DNA of 22,912 nucleotides from JANRKG01 sp033763635 (GCA_033763635.1 JANRKG010000399.1:1-22912), one strand, 5' to 3'; positions 1 to 7,918 are shown, counted from the stretch's first letter. Notes: generated by a model not told the origin, from the sequence alone. Made by a program: numbers and translations.

Positions 1-1
1 C

Positions 2-112
2 GGCCAATTTGCGGGCCATGTTCCACCGCTTACCCCTCTTCAGCAAGAGATTATTCGGCTTTTAGGTTTGCCAGCAGACATTTACAGCAGGTTGATTGCT
101 AATTCGGAATAG
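2..112 (+). CDS. 3' end of an unrecognised gene (partial)
   Basis: Frame 2 is open from the window edge to a TAG at 110-112 and gives 36 residues ending ...DIYSRLIANSE. The peptide is amphipathic (LTPLQQEIIRLLGLPADIYS) and looks like a real protein C-terminus rather than noise, since the other two forward frames give less protein-like peptides. The start and most of the gene lie upstream of the window. No family can be named from so short a tail. Downstream it is followed by about 590 bp without a gene. Confidence 0.45.
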   Translation, partial: GQFAGHVPPLTPLQQEIIRLLGLPADIYSRLIANSE

Positions 113-345
113 TCAGGTTCGATTACGCGAACGGTAAGTAATCTAATAACATATAGGCAAATCGAGAGTGGCAAATTCTTCACTTTTTCAAGGTAAAAAA
201 TCTACGTGTTCGGAAAAAATTCTGGCTCTCGATGTAATATTTTTAACAATTTCTACCTGGCTACTGAAATTTTAGATTTAGATTCAGTGATTAAGAAAAG
301 TGATTGGGTCATTTGATCTGACCGCTTAGCTTGCTCCAAAATTTA

Positions 346-460
346 AGGAGATTTCTTGCAAAGGATATTCCATCAATGAAATCGTCTCGCTTGCATCTTG
401 CCTGCGATGCAAGCGAGACGATTGCCCTACGGTGGGTATTCTCTTTCCAGGAAATCTCCT
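346..460. repeat. Nested inverted repeat, possible miniature mobile or REP-like element
   Basis: The core is a perfect 18-bp inverted repeat, AATCGTCTCGCTTGCATC at 380-397 and its exact complement at 406-423, with an 8-nt loop. An outer pair of imperfect arms (AGGAGATTTCTTG from 346, matched by CAGGAAATCTCCT ending at 460) encloses it. The right outer arm can also pair with GATTTCCTG at 463-471, so two alternative folds compete. There is no T-run after the core stem, so a simple terminator is not the best reading. A dispersed repeat or non-autonomous element is more likely, but copy number cannot be judged from one window. Confidence 0.55.
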
Positions 461-503
461 GGGATTTCCTGATTTCTAGTTCACCTTCGCCCCCGATCGA
501 GCT

Positions 504-531
504 GCCAAATCTCTGTCGCGGCAGGTTTGGC
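504..531. repeat. Short inverted repeat
   Basis: GCCAAA at 504-509 pairs with TTTGGC at 526-531, and an inner CTG...CAG pair extends the stem. It lies just right of the larger nested repeat and may be part of the same degenerate element. Confidence 0.3.
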
Positions 532-641
532 ACATCCCTTATCCGCTTTCCGTGAGCATTTCAAAATCTGCCCCGATGCGGAAACGCGCCTTCTGGCACT
601 TTTGTCAGTTCATCAAATTTATAGATTTTTATGTTTAACTA

Positions 642-667
642 CTTATTGGTTAAACTTATTGGTTAAA
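642..667. repeat. 13-bp perfect tandem duplication upstream of the DUF6625 gene
   Basis: CTTATTGGTTAAA occurs twice head to tail at 642-654 and 655-667, with a related GTTTAAC just upstream at about 633-639. The repeat ends 33 bp before the ATG at 701. It may be a duplicated operator or part of the promoter, or a replication-slippage scar. No regulator can be named. Confidence 0.55.
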
Positions 668-700
668 TTTAGCAGTTTGTAAATCTTTTCAGAGCTAACT

Positions 701-1585
701 ATGGCATCCGTTTGCTTAATCGTTCCATTCTTTGCCCAGATAAGCCCTTTCTTCTGGAAGAATAACCCTAAGGCGTATCGGTTTCCCAATTATTTTGACC
801 ATTTTGTTGAAAGTTTTTCTAAAACCAAAGGGGTGGATTTAAAGATATTTACTAATATTCCATCTGAACCCTATAAGGAGAAATATCAAGGTAATATTTC
901 TTTTTATCAAATGAGTCTGAATCAATTTTTCAGGCTTGCCGTTAAGCAAATTGGATTTAATCCTGGTCAATTTTATCCCTATCAATTCGGTTTAAGAATT
1001 TACAGTAGTTTTTACGGGTATAAAATTTGTGATTTTAAACCTGCTTTTGGAGTGATCTTTTCGGATTTTTTGAAAGGATATGAATTTTGGGGCTATTGCG
1101 ATATTGATATGATTATTGGAAATCTTGGCAAGTTTTTCCGAGATGACAATGTACAAAAGTATGACCTGATTACAGTGCCAGGAAATATTGCGGGTTATAT
1201 GGCTCTCTATCGCAACACTGAGAGCATGAACAATTTATTTCGTACTAGCCCTGACTACCTTAAAGTATTCGAATCTCCTAAAAACTATATCTTCGATGAG
1301 TATGGTCGAGAAGATATTGTGGCGATGAAACAAATTCTTAAGAAGGGAGAAGTAAAGGTTCACTATATGGAAAATCTAGTCCATAACGATTGTGGAATTA
1401 TGAATCTCGATCGCGACTGGAAGTATCGTTGGGAAAACGGCACACTCATCGATACTTTGGCTGACCTAGAAGTGGGAGCCTTTCACATTGTCAAAACCAA
1501 GAAAGCACCAGACTTTGTGATAGAACCGTTAGTTCGCAATCAGCCCTTTGAAGTTACTAAAAAAGGGATTCGGGCTGTTTCTTAA
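701..1585 (+). CDS. DUF6625 family glycosyltransferase-like protein
   Basis: The 294-residue product opens with a Rossmann-like strand (VCLIVPFFAQ) and carries the block CDFKPAFG (110-117) followed by FWGYCDIDMIIG (129-140), which supplies a DxD-type pair D134/D136. GYMALYRN follows at 165-172 and an acidic FDEYGRED at 198-205. This order is characteristic of DUF6625 proteins, which resemble family GT-A glycosyltransferases and often sit in polysaccharide or glycan loci. The DxD would bind metal and the nucleotide sugar; the donor and acceptor are unknown. No transmembrane segment or signal peptide is seen, so it is probably cytosolic. Codons are strikingly A/T-ended (mostly TTT Phe, AAA Lys, ATT Ile) compared with neighbours, suggesting transfer. 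It stands alone, ending 12 bp from the convergent hisF stop. No clear Shine-Dalgarno precedes the ATG. Confidence 0.7.
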   Translation: MASVCLIVPFFAQISPFFWKNNPKAYRFPNYFDHFVESFSKTKGVDLKIFTNIPSEPYKEKYQGNISFYQMSLNQFFRLAVKQIGFNPGQFYPYQFGLRIYSSFYGYKICDFKPAFGVIFSDFLKGYEFWGYCDIDMIIGNLGKFFRDDNVQKYDLITVPGNIAGYMALYRNTESMNNLFRTSPDYLKVFESPKNYIFDEYGREDIVAMKQILKKGEVKVHYMENLVHNDCGIMNLDRDWKYRWENGTLIDTLADLEVGAFHIVKTKKAPDFVIEPLVRNQPFEVTKKGIRAVS

Positions 1586-1597
1586 AGAGAATTGCCC

Positions 1598-2365
1598 CTA
1601 TCTTCTTACAGAGATTTGATGGATTGCAAGATGGTGTTTGATTTCTGCAACCGTCAATTGTCCATAATGCAGTAAGGATGCCAAAAGTGCTGCTTCGGCT
1701 CTCCCTTCCGTGAGGGCTTCCCGGATATGGTCACAGTTTCCGGCTCCTCCCGACGCAATCACGGGAATCTGGACCTGATCGGCGATCGTGCGGGTGAGTT
1801 CCAGATCATATCCGGCCTGGGTGCCGTCTGCATCCATACTCGTGACCAGCAGTTCTCCGGCTCCCCGTTGCTCGACTTCTTTGGCCCAGGCGATCGCATC
1901 CAGTCCCGTATTCTCCCGTCCGCCTCGCACGTACACATCCCAGCCAGGGTTGGCGGGGTCTTCTCGACGGCTGGCATCGATCGCTACTACAATGCACTGC
2001 ACCCCAAAGCGATCGGCGGCTCGATTGATAAAATCGGGGTCACGCACCGCAGAGGAGTTGATACTCACCTTATCGGCTCCGGCCCGGAGTAGCTTTTTAA
2101 TCGTCTCTAGATTTTGAATGCCACCCCCTACGGTCAGGGGAATAAACACCTGCTCGGCAGTGCGATAGACCACATCATAAATAATGTCCCGGTCTTCATG
2201 GGTGGCGGTAATGTCGAGAAAAACTAATTCGTCGGCCCCTGCCTGATTGTATGCCTGAGCCAGTTCTACCGGATCGCCCGCATCCTTAAGGTCTACAAAA
2301 TTCACACCCTTGACGACGCGCCCTGCTTTGACATCCAGACAGGGAAGAATTCGTTTTGCCAGCAT
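1598..2365 (-). CDS. hisF: Imidazole glycerol phosphate synthase, cyclase subunit HisF
   Basis: HisF is the (beta/alpha)8-barrel half of the HisF-HisH complex. It uses ammonia from HisH to turn PRFAR into imidazole glycerol phosphate (histidine) and AICAR (purine synthesis). The 255-residue length is normal. The N-terminus LAKRILPCLDVKAGRVVKG contains catalytic D11, and VVAIDAS contains D130. The phosphate-binding loops TVGGGI (78-83) and IASGGAG in the C-terminal half are present. The ATG at 2365 gives the standard family start. hisH is not adjacent, as is usual where the his genes are scattered. The gene converges with the DUF6625 gene, with no recognisable terminator in the 12-bp gap. Confidence 0.97.
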   Translation of the reverse strand: MLAKRILPCLDVKAGRVVKGVNFVDLKDAGDPVELAQAYNQAGADELVFLDITATHEDRDIIYDVVYRTAEQVFIPLTVGGGIQNLETIKKLLRAGADKVSINSSAVRDPDFINRAADRFGVQCIVVAIDASRREDPANPGWDVYVRGGRENTGLDAIAWAKEVEQRGAGELLVTSMDADGTQAGYDLELTRTIADQVQIPVIASGGAGNCDHIREALTEGRAEAALLASLLHYGQLTVAEIKHHLAIHQISVRR

Positions 2366-2404
2366 TGCGATCGACTCTGTTAGTTCTAATGATTCTGAAA
2401 CGCC

Positions 2405-2995
2405 CTAAACTGCGGACTCTGGAGCCTCAAATTTTACCCTGTGATACAGGTCTACCAGGGAGATTTGAAATGCGACGGAGTTCAGTTCGATCGCCCCATC
2501 TTCTGCATCATACTCCCGCAGGGACCACCGCTTATTCGCCGTCCGCCAATACTGCTCGGCATAGATTTGGGTTTGATCGATCAAAAGATACTCCTGAAAA
2601 CTCTCCAGCGTCCGGTATGCCGCAAATTTGCCTTCACGATCGTAATTGCTGGTCGAATCAGAAAGCACCTCGATAATGACCAGGGGGTTCGTTACCGTAT
2701 CGGTACGCCCCAGACTATATTGAGGATCTCCTGCAATCACCATCACATCTGGATAGGTATAAATTCGTCGCTTCGGAATCGAGAGGCGAACGTCGCGAAT
2801 AAAGACTTCATAATCCTGCTGTCTCAACCCAAAATTCAAGGCAGCATAGAGATTTCCGGCAATCCGATTGTGATTTGTCGTTCCACCCGCCATTGGGATA
2901 ATCAGTCCGTCAATATATTCGCTCTTGTGATCTGCGGTTTCCTCCAGAGTCAGATATTCCTCTGGAGAGTAGATCCGTGACTCGGTAACTTGCAT
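2405..2995 (-). CDS. Uma2 family endonuclease (DUF820, PD-(D/E)XK fold)
   Basis: The 196-residue protein begins YSPEEYLTLEETADHKSEYIDG, the usual Uma2 opening with a conserved Glu in SEYIDG. The nuclease core follows: YPDVMVIAG with D83, then NPLVIIEVLSDST with E109, and the FAAYRTLESFQEYLLID block. These match the restriction-endonuclease-like Uma2 family, which is greatly expanded in cyanobacteria. Its biological role is unsettled: many copies are thought to be of mobile origin, but no transposase or defence partner is adjacent here. It is divergent from the DUF2862-get3d-chlG run, with a 119-bp gap that must hold promoters for both directions. The start at 2995 is the only good one for the conserved N-terminus. 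Confidence 0.9.
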   Translation of the reverse strand: MQVTESRIYSPEEYLTLEETADHKSEYIDGLIIPMAGGTTNHNRIAGNLYAALNFGLRQQDYEVFIRDVRLSIPKRRIYTYPDVMVIAGDPQYSLGRTDTVTNPLVIIEVLSDSTSNYDREGKFAAYRTLESFQEYLLIDQTQIYAEQYWRTANKRWSLREYDAEDGAIELNSVAFQISLVDLYHRVKFEAPESAV

Positions 2996-3114
2996 AGATT
3001 AGAGGGGAATGTAGAACAGGTCACTCCAGTCTATCTCGATCGCTCAAAGGCCAGATCTTGTATCCCTTCCCCTGGTAAACTTTGGATTGGTTCATTAAAT
3101 TTCTTTGAGCAACA

Positions 3115-3306
3115 ATGGAAAAGGGTCAGAAGGTTAAGGTAAAGCGGTTGCGCGATCGAGTGTCTCCAGTCATTGTCAATTGCCTGGGCAAGGTTGGGGT
3201 GATTACGGATTACAAAGTGGTAGATGGTGGCGGAATTGGCTTTTTGGTCAAGTTTGACGATCAATTTGCGACCTGGTTTTTTGAGGACGAATTGGCACCC
3301 GCATAG
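3115..3306 (+). CDS. DUF2862 domain protein, small SH3/KOW-like
   Basis: The 63-residue protein starts MEKGQKVKVKRLRDRVSP and ends FATWFFEDELAPA, with a Gly-rich turn in the middle. This matches the DUF2862 family of cyanobacteria and plastid-bearing lineages, which looks like a small beta-barrel (SH3- or KOW-like). Its function is not known. The stop codon TAG overlaps the AGGAA ribosome-binding site of the next gene, only 8 bp away, so it is probably translationally coupled to the Get3d-like ATPase and co-transcribed with it and chlG. No membrane segment or targeting signal is visible. Confidence 0.85.
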   Translation: MEKGQKVKVKRLRDRVSPVIVNCLGKVGVITDYKVVDGGGIGFLVKFDDQFATWFFEDELAPA

Positions 3307-3314
3307 GAAATTGC

Positions 3315-4409
3315 ATGGCCTTTATTTTGACGTTTTTAGGTCGAGGGGAAACGGATCGCACCACGCTCGCGATCGCCGCTGCCCGTCGCTTTGCTAACCA
3401 GGGGAAGCGGGTTTTGCTGTTAGGACAAGACCCCACCCCTGCTTTTGGGTTATTACTGGGAGCAACTCCAAATGCCGATCCCCAGGAGTTGTCTCCTAAT
3501 TTCTGGGTGGTACAAGTGCAAGCATCTTCCTTACTGGAACGCAGTTGGGAAGAAGTAAAGAAACTGGAGTCCCAATATCTGCGAACCCCTGTTCTCACCT
3601 CTGTGTATGGGCAGGAATTGGGGGTACTTCCTGGCATGGATACGGCTCTGGCGCTGAATGCCATTCGAGAGTACGATGCCAGCGGTCGCTATGACGTGAT
3701 CGTTTATGATGGCACCGGGGATCAAGCCACGCTGCGGGCGTTGGGGATGCCAGAAATCATGAGTTGGTATATTAGGCGCTTCCGTCAGGTCTTTGCGGAC
3801 TCTGATTTTGGCAAAACCGTGATGCCGCTGCTGCAACCCATTATCGGTACTCTATTCAATGTCGATTGGTTGAGTGGCAACTTTTCCCAACCTACGAATC
3901 AGGTGAACAATCTGCTGGATCAGGGCAAGGAAGCGATCAGTAATCCCCAACGGATGGCTGCGTATCTCGTCACCAGTGTTGATCCGGTGGCAGTGGCAAC
4001 GGCCCGTTATCTCTGGGGGGCTGCCCAGCAGATTGGTTTGACGGTGGGGGGTGTGCTGCTCACGGGAGGGGGATCGCCGGAAACGGTGGCGAATGACTTT
4101 GCACCCCTGTCGGTTTCCCCAATTCCAATGCAATCGGATGCCAATTGGCAACCCCTCATGGATGCCCTACCCGACTTTTCCCAGGCGGCCCAGGCTCCTC
4201 GCCCCATGGAAATTAACCTGGCGGAACGGAAGGTGCGGCTGTTTTTACCAGGCTTTGACAAACGCCAGGTGAAGTTGACGCAGACGGGGCCAGAGGTAAC
4301 GATCGAAGCTGGGGATCAGCGACGTAATATTCTTCTCCCTCCCGAATTGAGTGGGAGACCTGTAACCGGGGCAAAATTTCAGGATAGCTATTTAACGATT
4401 TCCTTCTAG
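3315..4409 (+). CDS. get3d: Get3d-like ArsA/Get3 family ATPase with C-terminal alpha-crystallin-type domain
   Basis: The 364-residue protein has a SIMIBI-class NTPase fold: beta strand FILTFLG and P-loop region GRGETDRTT (9-17), a switch-like VYDGTGDQATLRALGMPE (130-147), and a nucleotide-site strand AAYLVTSVDP (215-224). A separate beta domain at about 298-364 (MEINLAERKVRLFLPGF ... SYLTISF) resembles the HSP20/alpha-crystallin fold. That architecture is known for the photosynthetic Get3d branch of the tail-anchored-protein targeting family, not arsenic efflux. The P-loop is odd: canonical KGGVGKT has both lysines replaced (R10, R15) and its central GVG lost, so ATP binding or hydrolysis may be altered. 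It lies between the DUF2862 gene (8 bp) and chlG (10 bp), which suggests a role linked to thylakoid membrane protein or pigment assembly; that role is inference. Confidence 0.8.
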   Translation: MAFILTFLGRGETDRTTLAIAAARRFANQGKRVLLLGQDPTPAFGLLLGATPNADPQELSPNFWVVQVQASSLLERSWEEVKKLESQYLRTPVLTSVYGQELGVLPGMDTALALNAIREYDASGRYDVIVYDGTGDQATLRALGMPEIMSWYIRRFRQVFADSDFGKTVMPLLQPIIGTLFNVDWLSGNFSQPTNQVNNLLDQGKEAISNPQRMAAYLVTSVDPVAVATARYLWGAAQQIGLTVGGVLLTGGGSPETVANDFAPLSVSPIPMQSDANWQPLMDALPDFSQAAQAPRPMEINLAERKVRLFLPGFDKRQVKLTQTGPEVTIEAGDQRRNILLPPELSGRPVTGAKFQDSYLTISF

Positions 4410-4419
4410 CAACAAACCT

Positions 4420-5472
4420 ATGGCGGACTCTACTCCTTCCCAGCCTTCGACTGAAACGGATGCTATCACTCCAGACAATGCAACGCCCCTGGACGGGGGT
4501 TCTGGTGAATCGAGCCAGGTGGCCCGCAGTGCCAAGACTCGCCAGCTTCTGGGGATGAAAGGTGCCCAAACCGGGGACACTTCCATCTGGAAGATTCGGT
4601 TGCAGTTAATGAAGCCAATTACCTGGATTCCTTTGATCTGGGGGGTGGTGTGTGGCGCGGCTTCGTCGGGCAATTACAGTTGGTCCCTGGAGGATGTTCT
4701 CAAGGCTGCTGCCTGTATGCTTCTCTCCGGGCCGCTTTTGGCTGGTTACACCCAGACCATGAATGATTTTTACGATCGCGAGATCGATGCCATCAACGAA
4801 CCCTACCGCCCCATCCCTTCGGGGGCGATTTCGGTGCCTCAAGTGATCAGCCAGATCTGGGTGTTACTTCTAGCAGGGCTAGGGTTAGCCTATGGGCTGG
4901 ATCGGTGGGCTGGGCATGAATTCCCGATCGTCACGGTGCTGGCAATCTTTGGTTCTTTCATCTCCTATATCTATTCGGCTCCTCCCCTCAAGCTTAAGCA
5001 AAATGGTTGGTTAGGGAACTATGCCCTGGGAGCCAGCTACATCGCCCTCCCCTGGTGGGCGGGTCATGCCCTGTTTGGGGAACTCAATGCCACGATCGTC
5101 GTCCTGACGCTGTTCTATAGTTTGTCCGGGTTGGGGATCGCGGTTGTGAATGATTTTAAGAGCGTGGAAGGCGATCGGCAATTAGGTCTCAAATCCCTGC
5201 CTGTGATGTTTGGCATTACAACGGCTGCCTGGATTTGTGTCTTGATGATTGATGTCTTTCAGGTTGGGATTGCTGCCTATCTGATTGGGATTCAACAAAA
5301 TCTCTATGCCACAATCTTGATCCTGCTCATCATTCCTCAAATCACCTTTCAGGACATGTATTTCCTGCGAGATCCTTTGAAGAATGATGTGAAATATCAG
5401 GCCAGTGCCCAACCTTTTCTGGTGCTGGGAATGCTGGTAGCAGGGCTGGCTTTGGGCCATGCAGGGATCTGA
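4420..5472 (+). CDS. chlG: Chlorophyll synthase ChlG
   Basis: ChlG esterifies chlorophyllide a with geranylgeranyl or phytyl diphosphate, the last step of chlorophyll synthesis, in the thylakoid membrane. The 350-residue protein is a UbiA-type prenyltransferase with about eight or nine helices. The two Asp-rich, Mg-diphosphate-binding motifs are clear: NDFYDREID at 115-123, followed by EPYRPIPSG, and NDFKSVEGD at 244-252. The PYRPIPSG and GLKSLPVMFG blocks separate chlorophyll synthases from other UbiA proteins. A polar N-terminal tail of about 55 residues precedes the first helix. It follows the Get3d-like gene by 10 bp. In cyanobacteria ChlG is known to associate with the YidC insertase and high-light-inducible proteins, which makes the linked targeting-type ATPase noteworthy. 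Confidence 0.97.
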   Translation: MADSTPSQPSTETDAITPDNATPLDGGSGESSQVARSAKTRQLLGMKGAQTGDTSIWKIRLQLMKPITWIPLIWGVVCGAASSGNYSWSLEDVLKAAACMLLSGPLLAGYTQTMNDFYDREIDAINEPYRPIPSGAISVPQVISQIWVLLLAGLGLAYGLDRWAGHEFPIVTVLAIFGSFISYIYSAPPLKLKQNGWLGNYALGASYIALPWWAGHALFGELNATIVVLTLFYSLSGLGIAVVNDFKSVEGDRQLGLKSLPVMFGITTAAWICVLMIDVFQVGIAAYLIGIQQNLYATILILLIIPQITFQDMYFLRDPLKNDVKYQASAQPFLVLGMLVAGLALGHAGI

Positions 5473-5575
5473 TTCTGGCAGTTTCCAGGGGATCGTAAGC
5501 CATTCGGTACAGATGCGGATCAGGATCTCAAGCTCTAGAATAAGAGCGTGCCATCGGTGTGAGTGAGAGTTCGGA

Positions 5576-7918
5576 GTGACCAGATTGACTTCAAGGAAAG
5601 AATTCCTGGCCCGGTTTAATCTCAGGATGCTAACTCAGCCTCTCCGCCCTGGTGTGAAGGCTCGACCGGACGCGCCAGAGGTTGCTGCTGACTCTCCAGA
5701 AGAGCCAACCCCTCCTCCTGAAAAGAAGCGTCTCCGTCGGCGCACACGCTACCTGCGCTACCTATCATGGCTGATCCTTGGCCTGGTAGTCAGCGGGGGA
5801 GGAGTTGTGACATGGGTTTGGTATGACCTGGAGCAAAGCCTTCCAGATGTCACGGATGTCTTTACCTTCGTTCGCGATGGGACGATCACCATTCGTTCTG
5901 CCGACGGCAAAATTCTGCAACAGAAGGGTCCAGCGACCCGTGAAAAATTATCCATTCAAAAGATACCCCGTCCTCTCATTCAGGCGTTTTTGTCTGTTGA
6001 AGATCGGCGGTTTTATGAGCATGATGGGGTCGATTACCAGGGAGTCCTGCGGGCGATCGTCTCGAATGTAACAGCGGGTGAGGTGGTGGAGGGAGCCAGT
6101 ACGGTAACGCAACAACTCGCCCGGATGGTGTTTCTCACCCAGGAACAGAGCGTGTGGCGCAAACTCAAAGAAGCCATGCTGGCCCGTAAAATCGAGGAGC
6201 GCATGGGGAAGGAGCATATCCTGGAGCGCTACTTGAATCTGGTTTATTTAGGATCAGGGGCTTATGGGGTCGCGGATGCCGCCTGGGTTTACTTTGGGAA
6301 AAAGGTCGATCAGTTGACCTTGCCCGAAGTGGCAACCATTGCTGGACTCCCGCCTGCCCCCAGCGACTATTCCCCACTGGTCAACCCGGAAGCTGCGAAG
6401 AGTCGCCGTAATATTGTGCTGCAACGTATGGCGGATGAGGGATACATTACGGAGGTGCAAGCAGAAAAGGCACAAGCCTCTCCCCTCGTTTTAAAACCCA
6501 AATTCCCCAAACGACTGATTGTAGAAGCGCCCTACTTTACGACCTATATTCAACAGGAACTTCCTCGCTATGTCTCACGGGATATTCTTGAAGAGGGAGG
6601 GCTGATTGTTGAAACGAGCCTAAACAGCCAATGGCAGAAGCTTGCCGAACGGGTGATTAAGGAAGCGATCGAAGTGGATGGTCCCGGTCAGAGTTTTGCC
6701 CAGGCGGCGATGGTGGCGATCGATCCCCAGTCGGGGGAGGTCAAAGCAATGGTGGGAGGCAATGACTTCCAAAAGAGCCAGTTTAATCGGGTTACGCAAG
6801 CTCAACGCCAGCCCGGTTCTACCTTCAAGACTTTCCTGTATACCGCTGCGATCGCCGCAGGGTTTTCCCCCTACGATGGCTACCAGGACGCTCCCCTCTC
6901 GATTGGAGGCTACCAACCCCAAAATGCCTCTCGCCGATACTATGGCTGGATGAACTTACGGGAAGCCCTCACCCAGTCCATCAACGTGATTGCGGTGCGG
7001 GTACTCCTGGATGTGGGCTTTGATCCCGTGATTAAGATGGCGAAGGACATGGGAATTCAGTCGAAGATGAAGCCTGTCTTTTCCCTCGCATTGGGTTCGA
7101 ATGAAGCAACGTTGCTAGAAATTACCAGTGGTTATGGAACCCTGGCAGCACGAGGGGTGCATGTTCCAGTACATGGCATTCGGCGGGTTCTGAATCGACG
7201 AGGGGAGGTTCTCTATGATGCCTCCAAGAAACTCAAGCCCAAGCAGGTCGTTGATAAGGGTTCGGCGGCGATCGTGACCTGGATGCTCCGGGGTGTGGTT
7301 GAAAGTGGAACGGGGGCGAACGCCTACCTGCCGGGGCGGCCTGTGGCCGGGAAAACAGGCACGTCGGAAGAAGCCCGTGACCTCTGGTTTATTGGCTATA
7401 TTCCCCAAATCGTCACTGGAGTGTGGCTGGGGAACGACAACAACGACCCGACTTGGGGGGCCAGTAGCACCGCTGCCCTGGTTTGGCACCGCTTCATGTC
7501 TAAGATTGTCGTGGGCATGAAGGTTCAAAAGTTTCCACCCTTGCCTTCGTTAGAGGGACGAAAGGGGAGTATCAAAGCAAAACCCTATCGGGGTGAGGTG
7601 CGGGCTGGAAAGGCAGATCCTTCGACCTATTCTGAACCTGCTCCCCGTTCCGAACCTGAACGTCCGGTACGAGAGCGGGGAGCGGTGGATGTCGATCGAC
7701 CTGCTCCCTCGTCTTCCCCGGAGTCGGAAACTCCCCATACCGCGCCCCGCGATACCTTTGAGGAACCCTCGACTCGAGAGGAACCCGTTCCTCAGCCTCC
7801 CGCTCCTGCGGAACCTGCTCCAGCGCCAATGGAACCTCCCCCCCCGGTGACTGAAGAGTTGCCGCCGCCCGCCGCCCCTGCGGAACCGCCTCCTGCTCCG
7901 GAAGGATCACCCCCTTAA
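5576..7918 (+). CDS. Class A penicillin-binding protein (PBP1A family; glycosyltransferase plus transpeptidase)
   Basis: This bifunctional peptidoglycan synthase polymerises and cross-links glycan strands in the periplasm. The 780 residues comprise a cytosolic basic tail (1-60), one transmembrane anchor (about 61-82), a GT51 domain with EDRRFYEHDG (142-151, catalytic E142) and GASTVTQQLARM (173-184), and a transpeptidase domain with PGSTFK (nucleophile S415, K418), SIN (468-470) and KTGT (593-596). A Pro/Glu-rich low-complexity tail fills about 681-780. The start is uncertain: GTG at 5576 is preceded by GAGAGTTCGGA, while an ATG at 5627 (residue 18) has AGG just upstream. Both keep the anchor. 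It lies 103 bp after chlG, so may have its own promoter; a TAGAAT hexamer at 5536-5541 is a weak -10 candidate. Confidence 0.93.
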   Translation: MTRLTSRKEFLARFNLRMLTQPLRPGVKARPDAPEVAADSPEEPTPPPEKKRLRRRTRYLRYLSWLILGLVVSGGGVVTWVWYDLEQSLPDVTDVFTFVRDGTITIRSADGKILQQKGPATREKLSIQKIPRPLIQAFLSVEDRRFYEHDGVDYQGVLRAIVSNVTAGEVVEGASTVTQQLARMVFLTQEQSVWRKLKEAMLARKIEERMGKEHILERYLNLVYLGSGAYGVADAAWVYFGKKVDQLTLPEVATIAGLPPAPSDYSPLVNPEAAKSRRNIVLQRMADEGYITEVQAEKAQASPLVLKPKFPKRLIVEAPYFTTYIQQELPRYVSRDILEEGGLIVETSLNSQWQKLAERVIKEAIEVDGPGQSFAQAAMVAIDPQSGEVKAMVGGNDFQKSQFNRVTQAQRQPGSTFKTFLYTAAIAAGFSPYDGYQDAPLSIGGYQPQNASRRYYGWMNLREALTQSINVIAVRVLLDVGFDPVIKMAKDMGIQSKMKPVFSLALGSNEATLLEITSGYGTLAARGVHVPVHGIRRVLNRRGEVLYDASKKLKPKQVVDKGSAAIVTWMLRGVVESGTGANAYLPGRPVAGKTGTSEEARDLWFIGYIPQIVTGVWLGNDNNDPTWGASSTAALVWHRFMSKIVVGMKVQKFPPLPSLEGRKGSIKAKPYRGEVRAGKADPSTYSEPAPRSEPERPVRERGAVDVDRPAPSSSPESETPHTAPRDTFEEPSTREEPVPQPPAPAEPAPAPMEPPPPVTEELPPPAAPAEPPPAPEGSPP

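Larger units (their letters stand above)
113..700. other. Gene-free, hairpin-rich intergenic region
   Basis: No convincing gene lies here. The left part (113-340) is A+T-rich and featureless apart from possible promoters I cannot assign. The middle (345-531) holds several inverted repeats, listed separately. The right end (642-667) holds a 13-bp tandem duplication just before the DUF6625 gene. Short open frames of 74 codons on each strand (309-533, 331-555) run through the perfect hairpin and owe their existence to it. Confidence 0.6.

Noticed and set aside
309..555. Open frames of 74 codons on both strands
   Set aside because: They run through a perfect palindrome, have no Shine-Dalgarno, and their peptides match no family pattern; they are by-products of the repeat.
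2405..2995. Uma2 nuclease as part of a defence system
   Set aside because: No methylase, helicase, toxin or CRISPR partner lies beside it; neighbours are hisF and the chlG cluster.
3315..4409. Arsenical pump-driving ATPase ArsA
   Set aside because: The P-loop is degenerate, the ArsA duplication and cysteine metal site are missing, and an alpha-crystallin-type domain is present with chlG next door; Get3d fits better.
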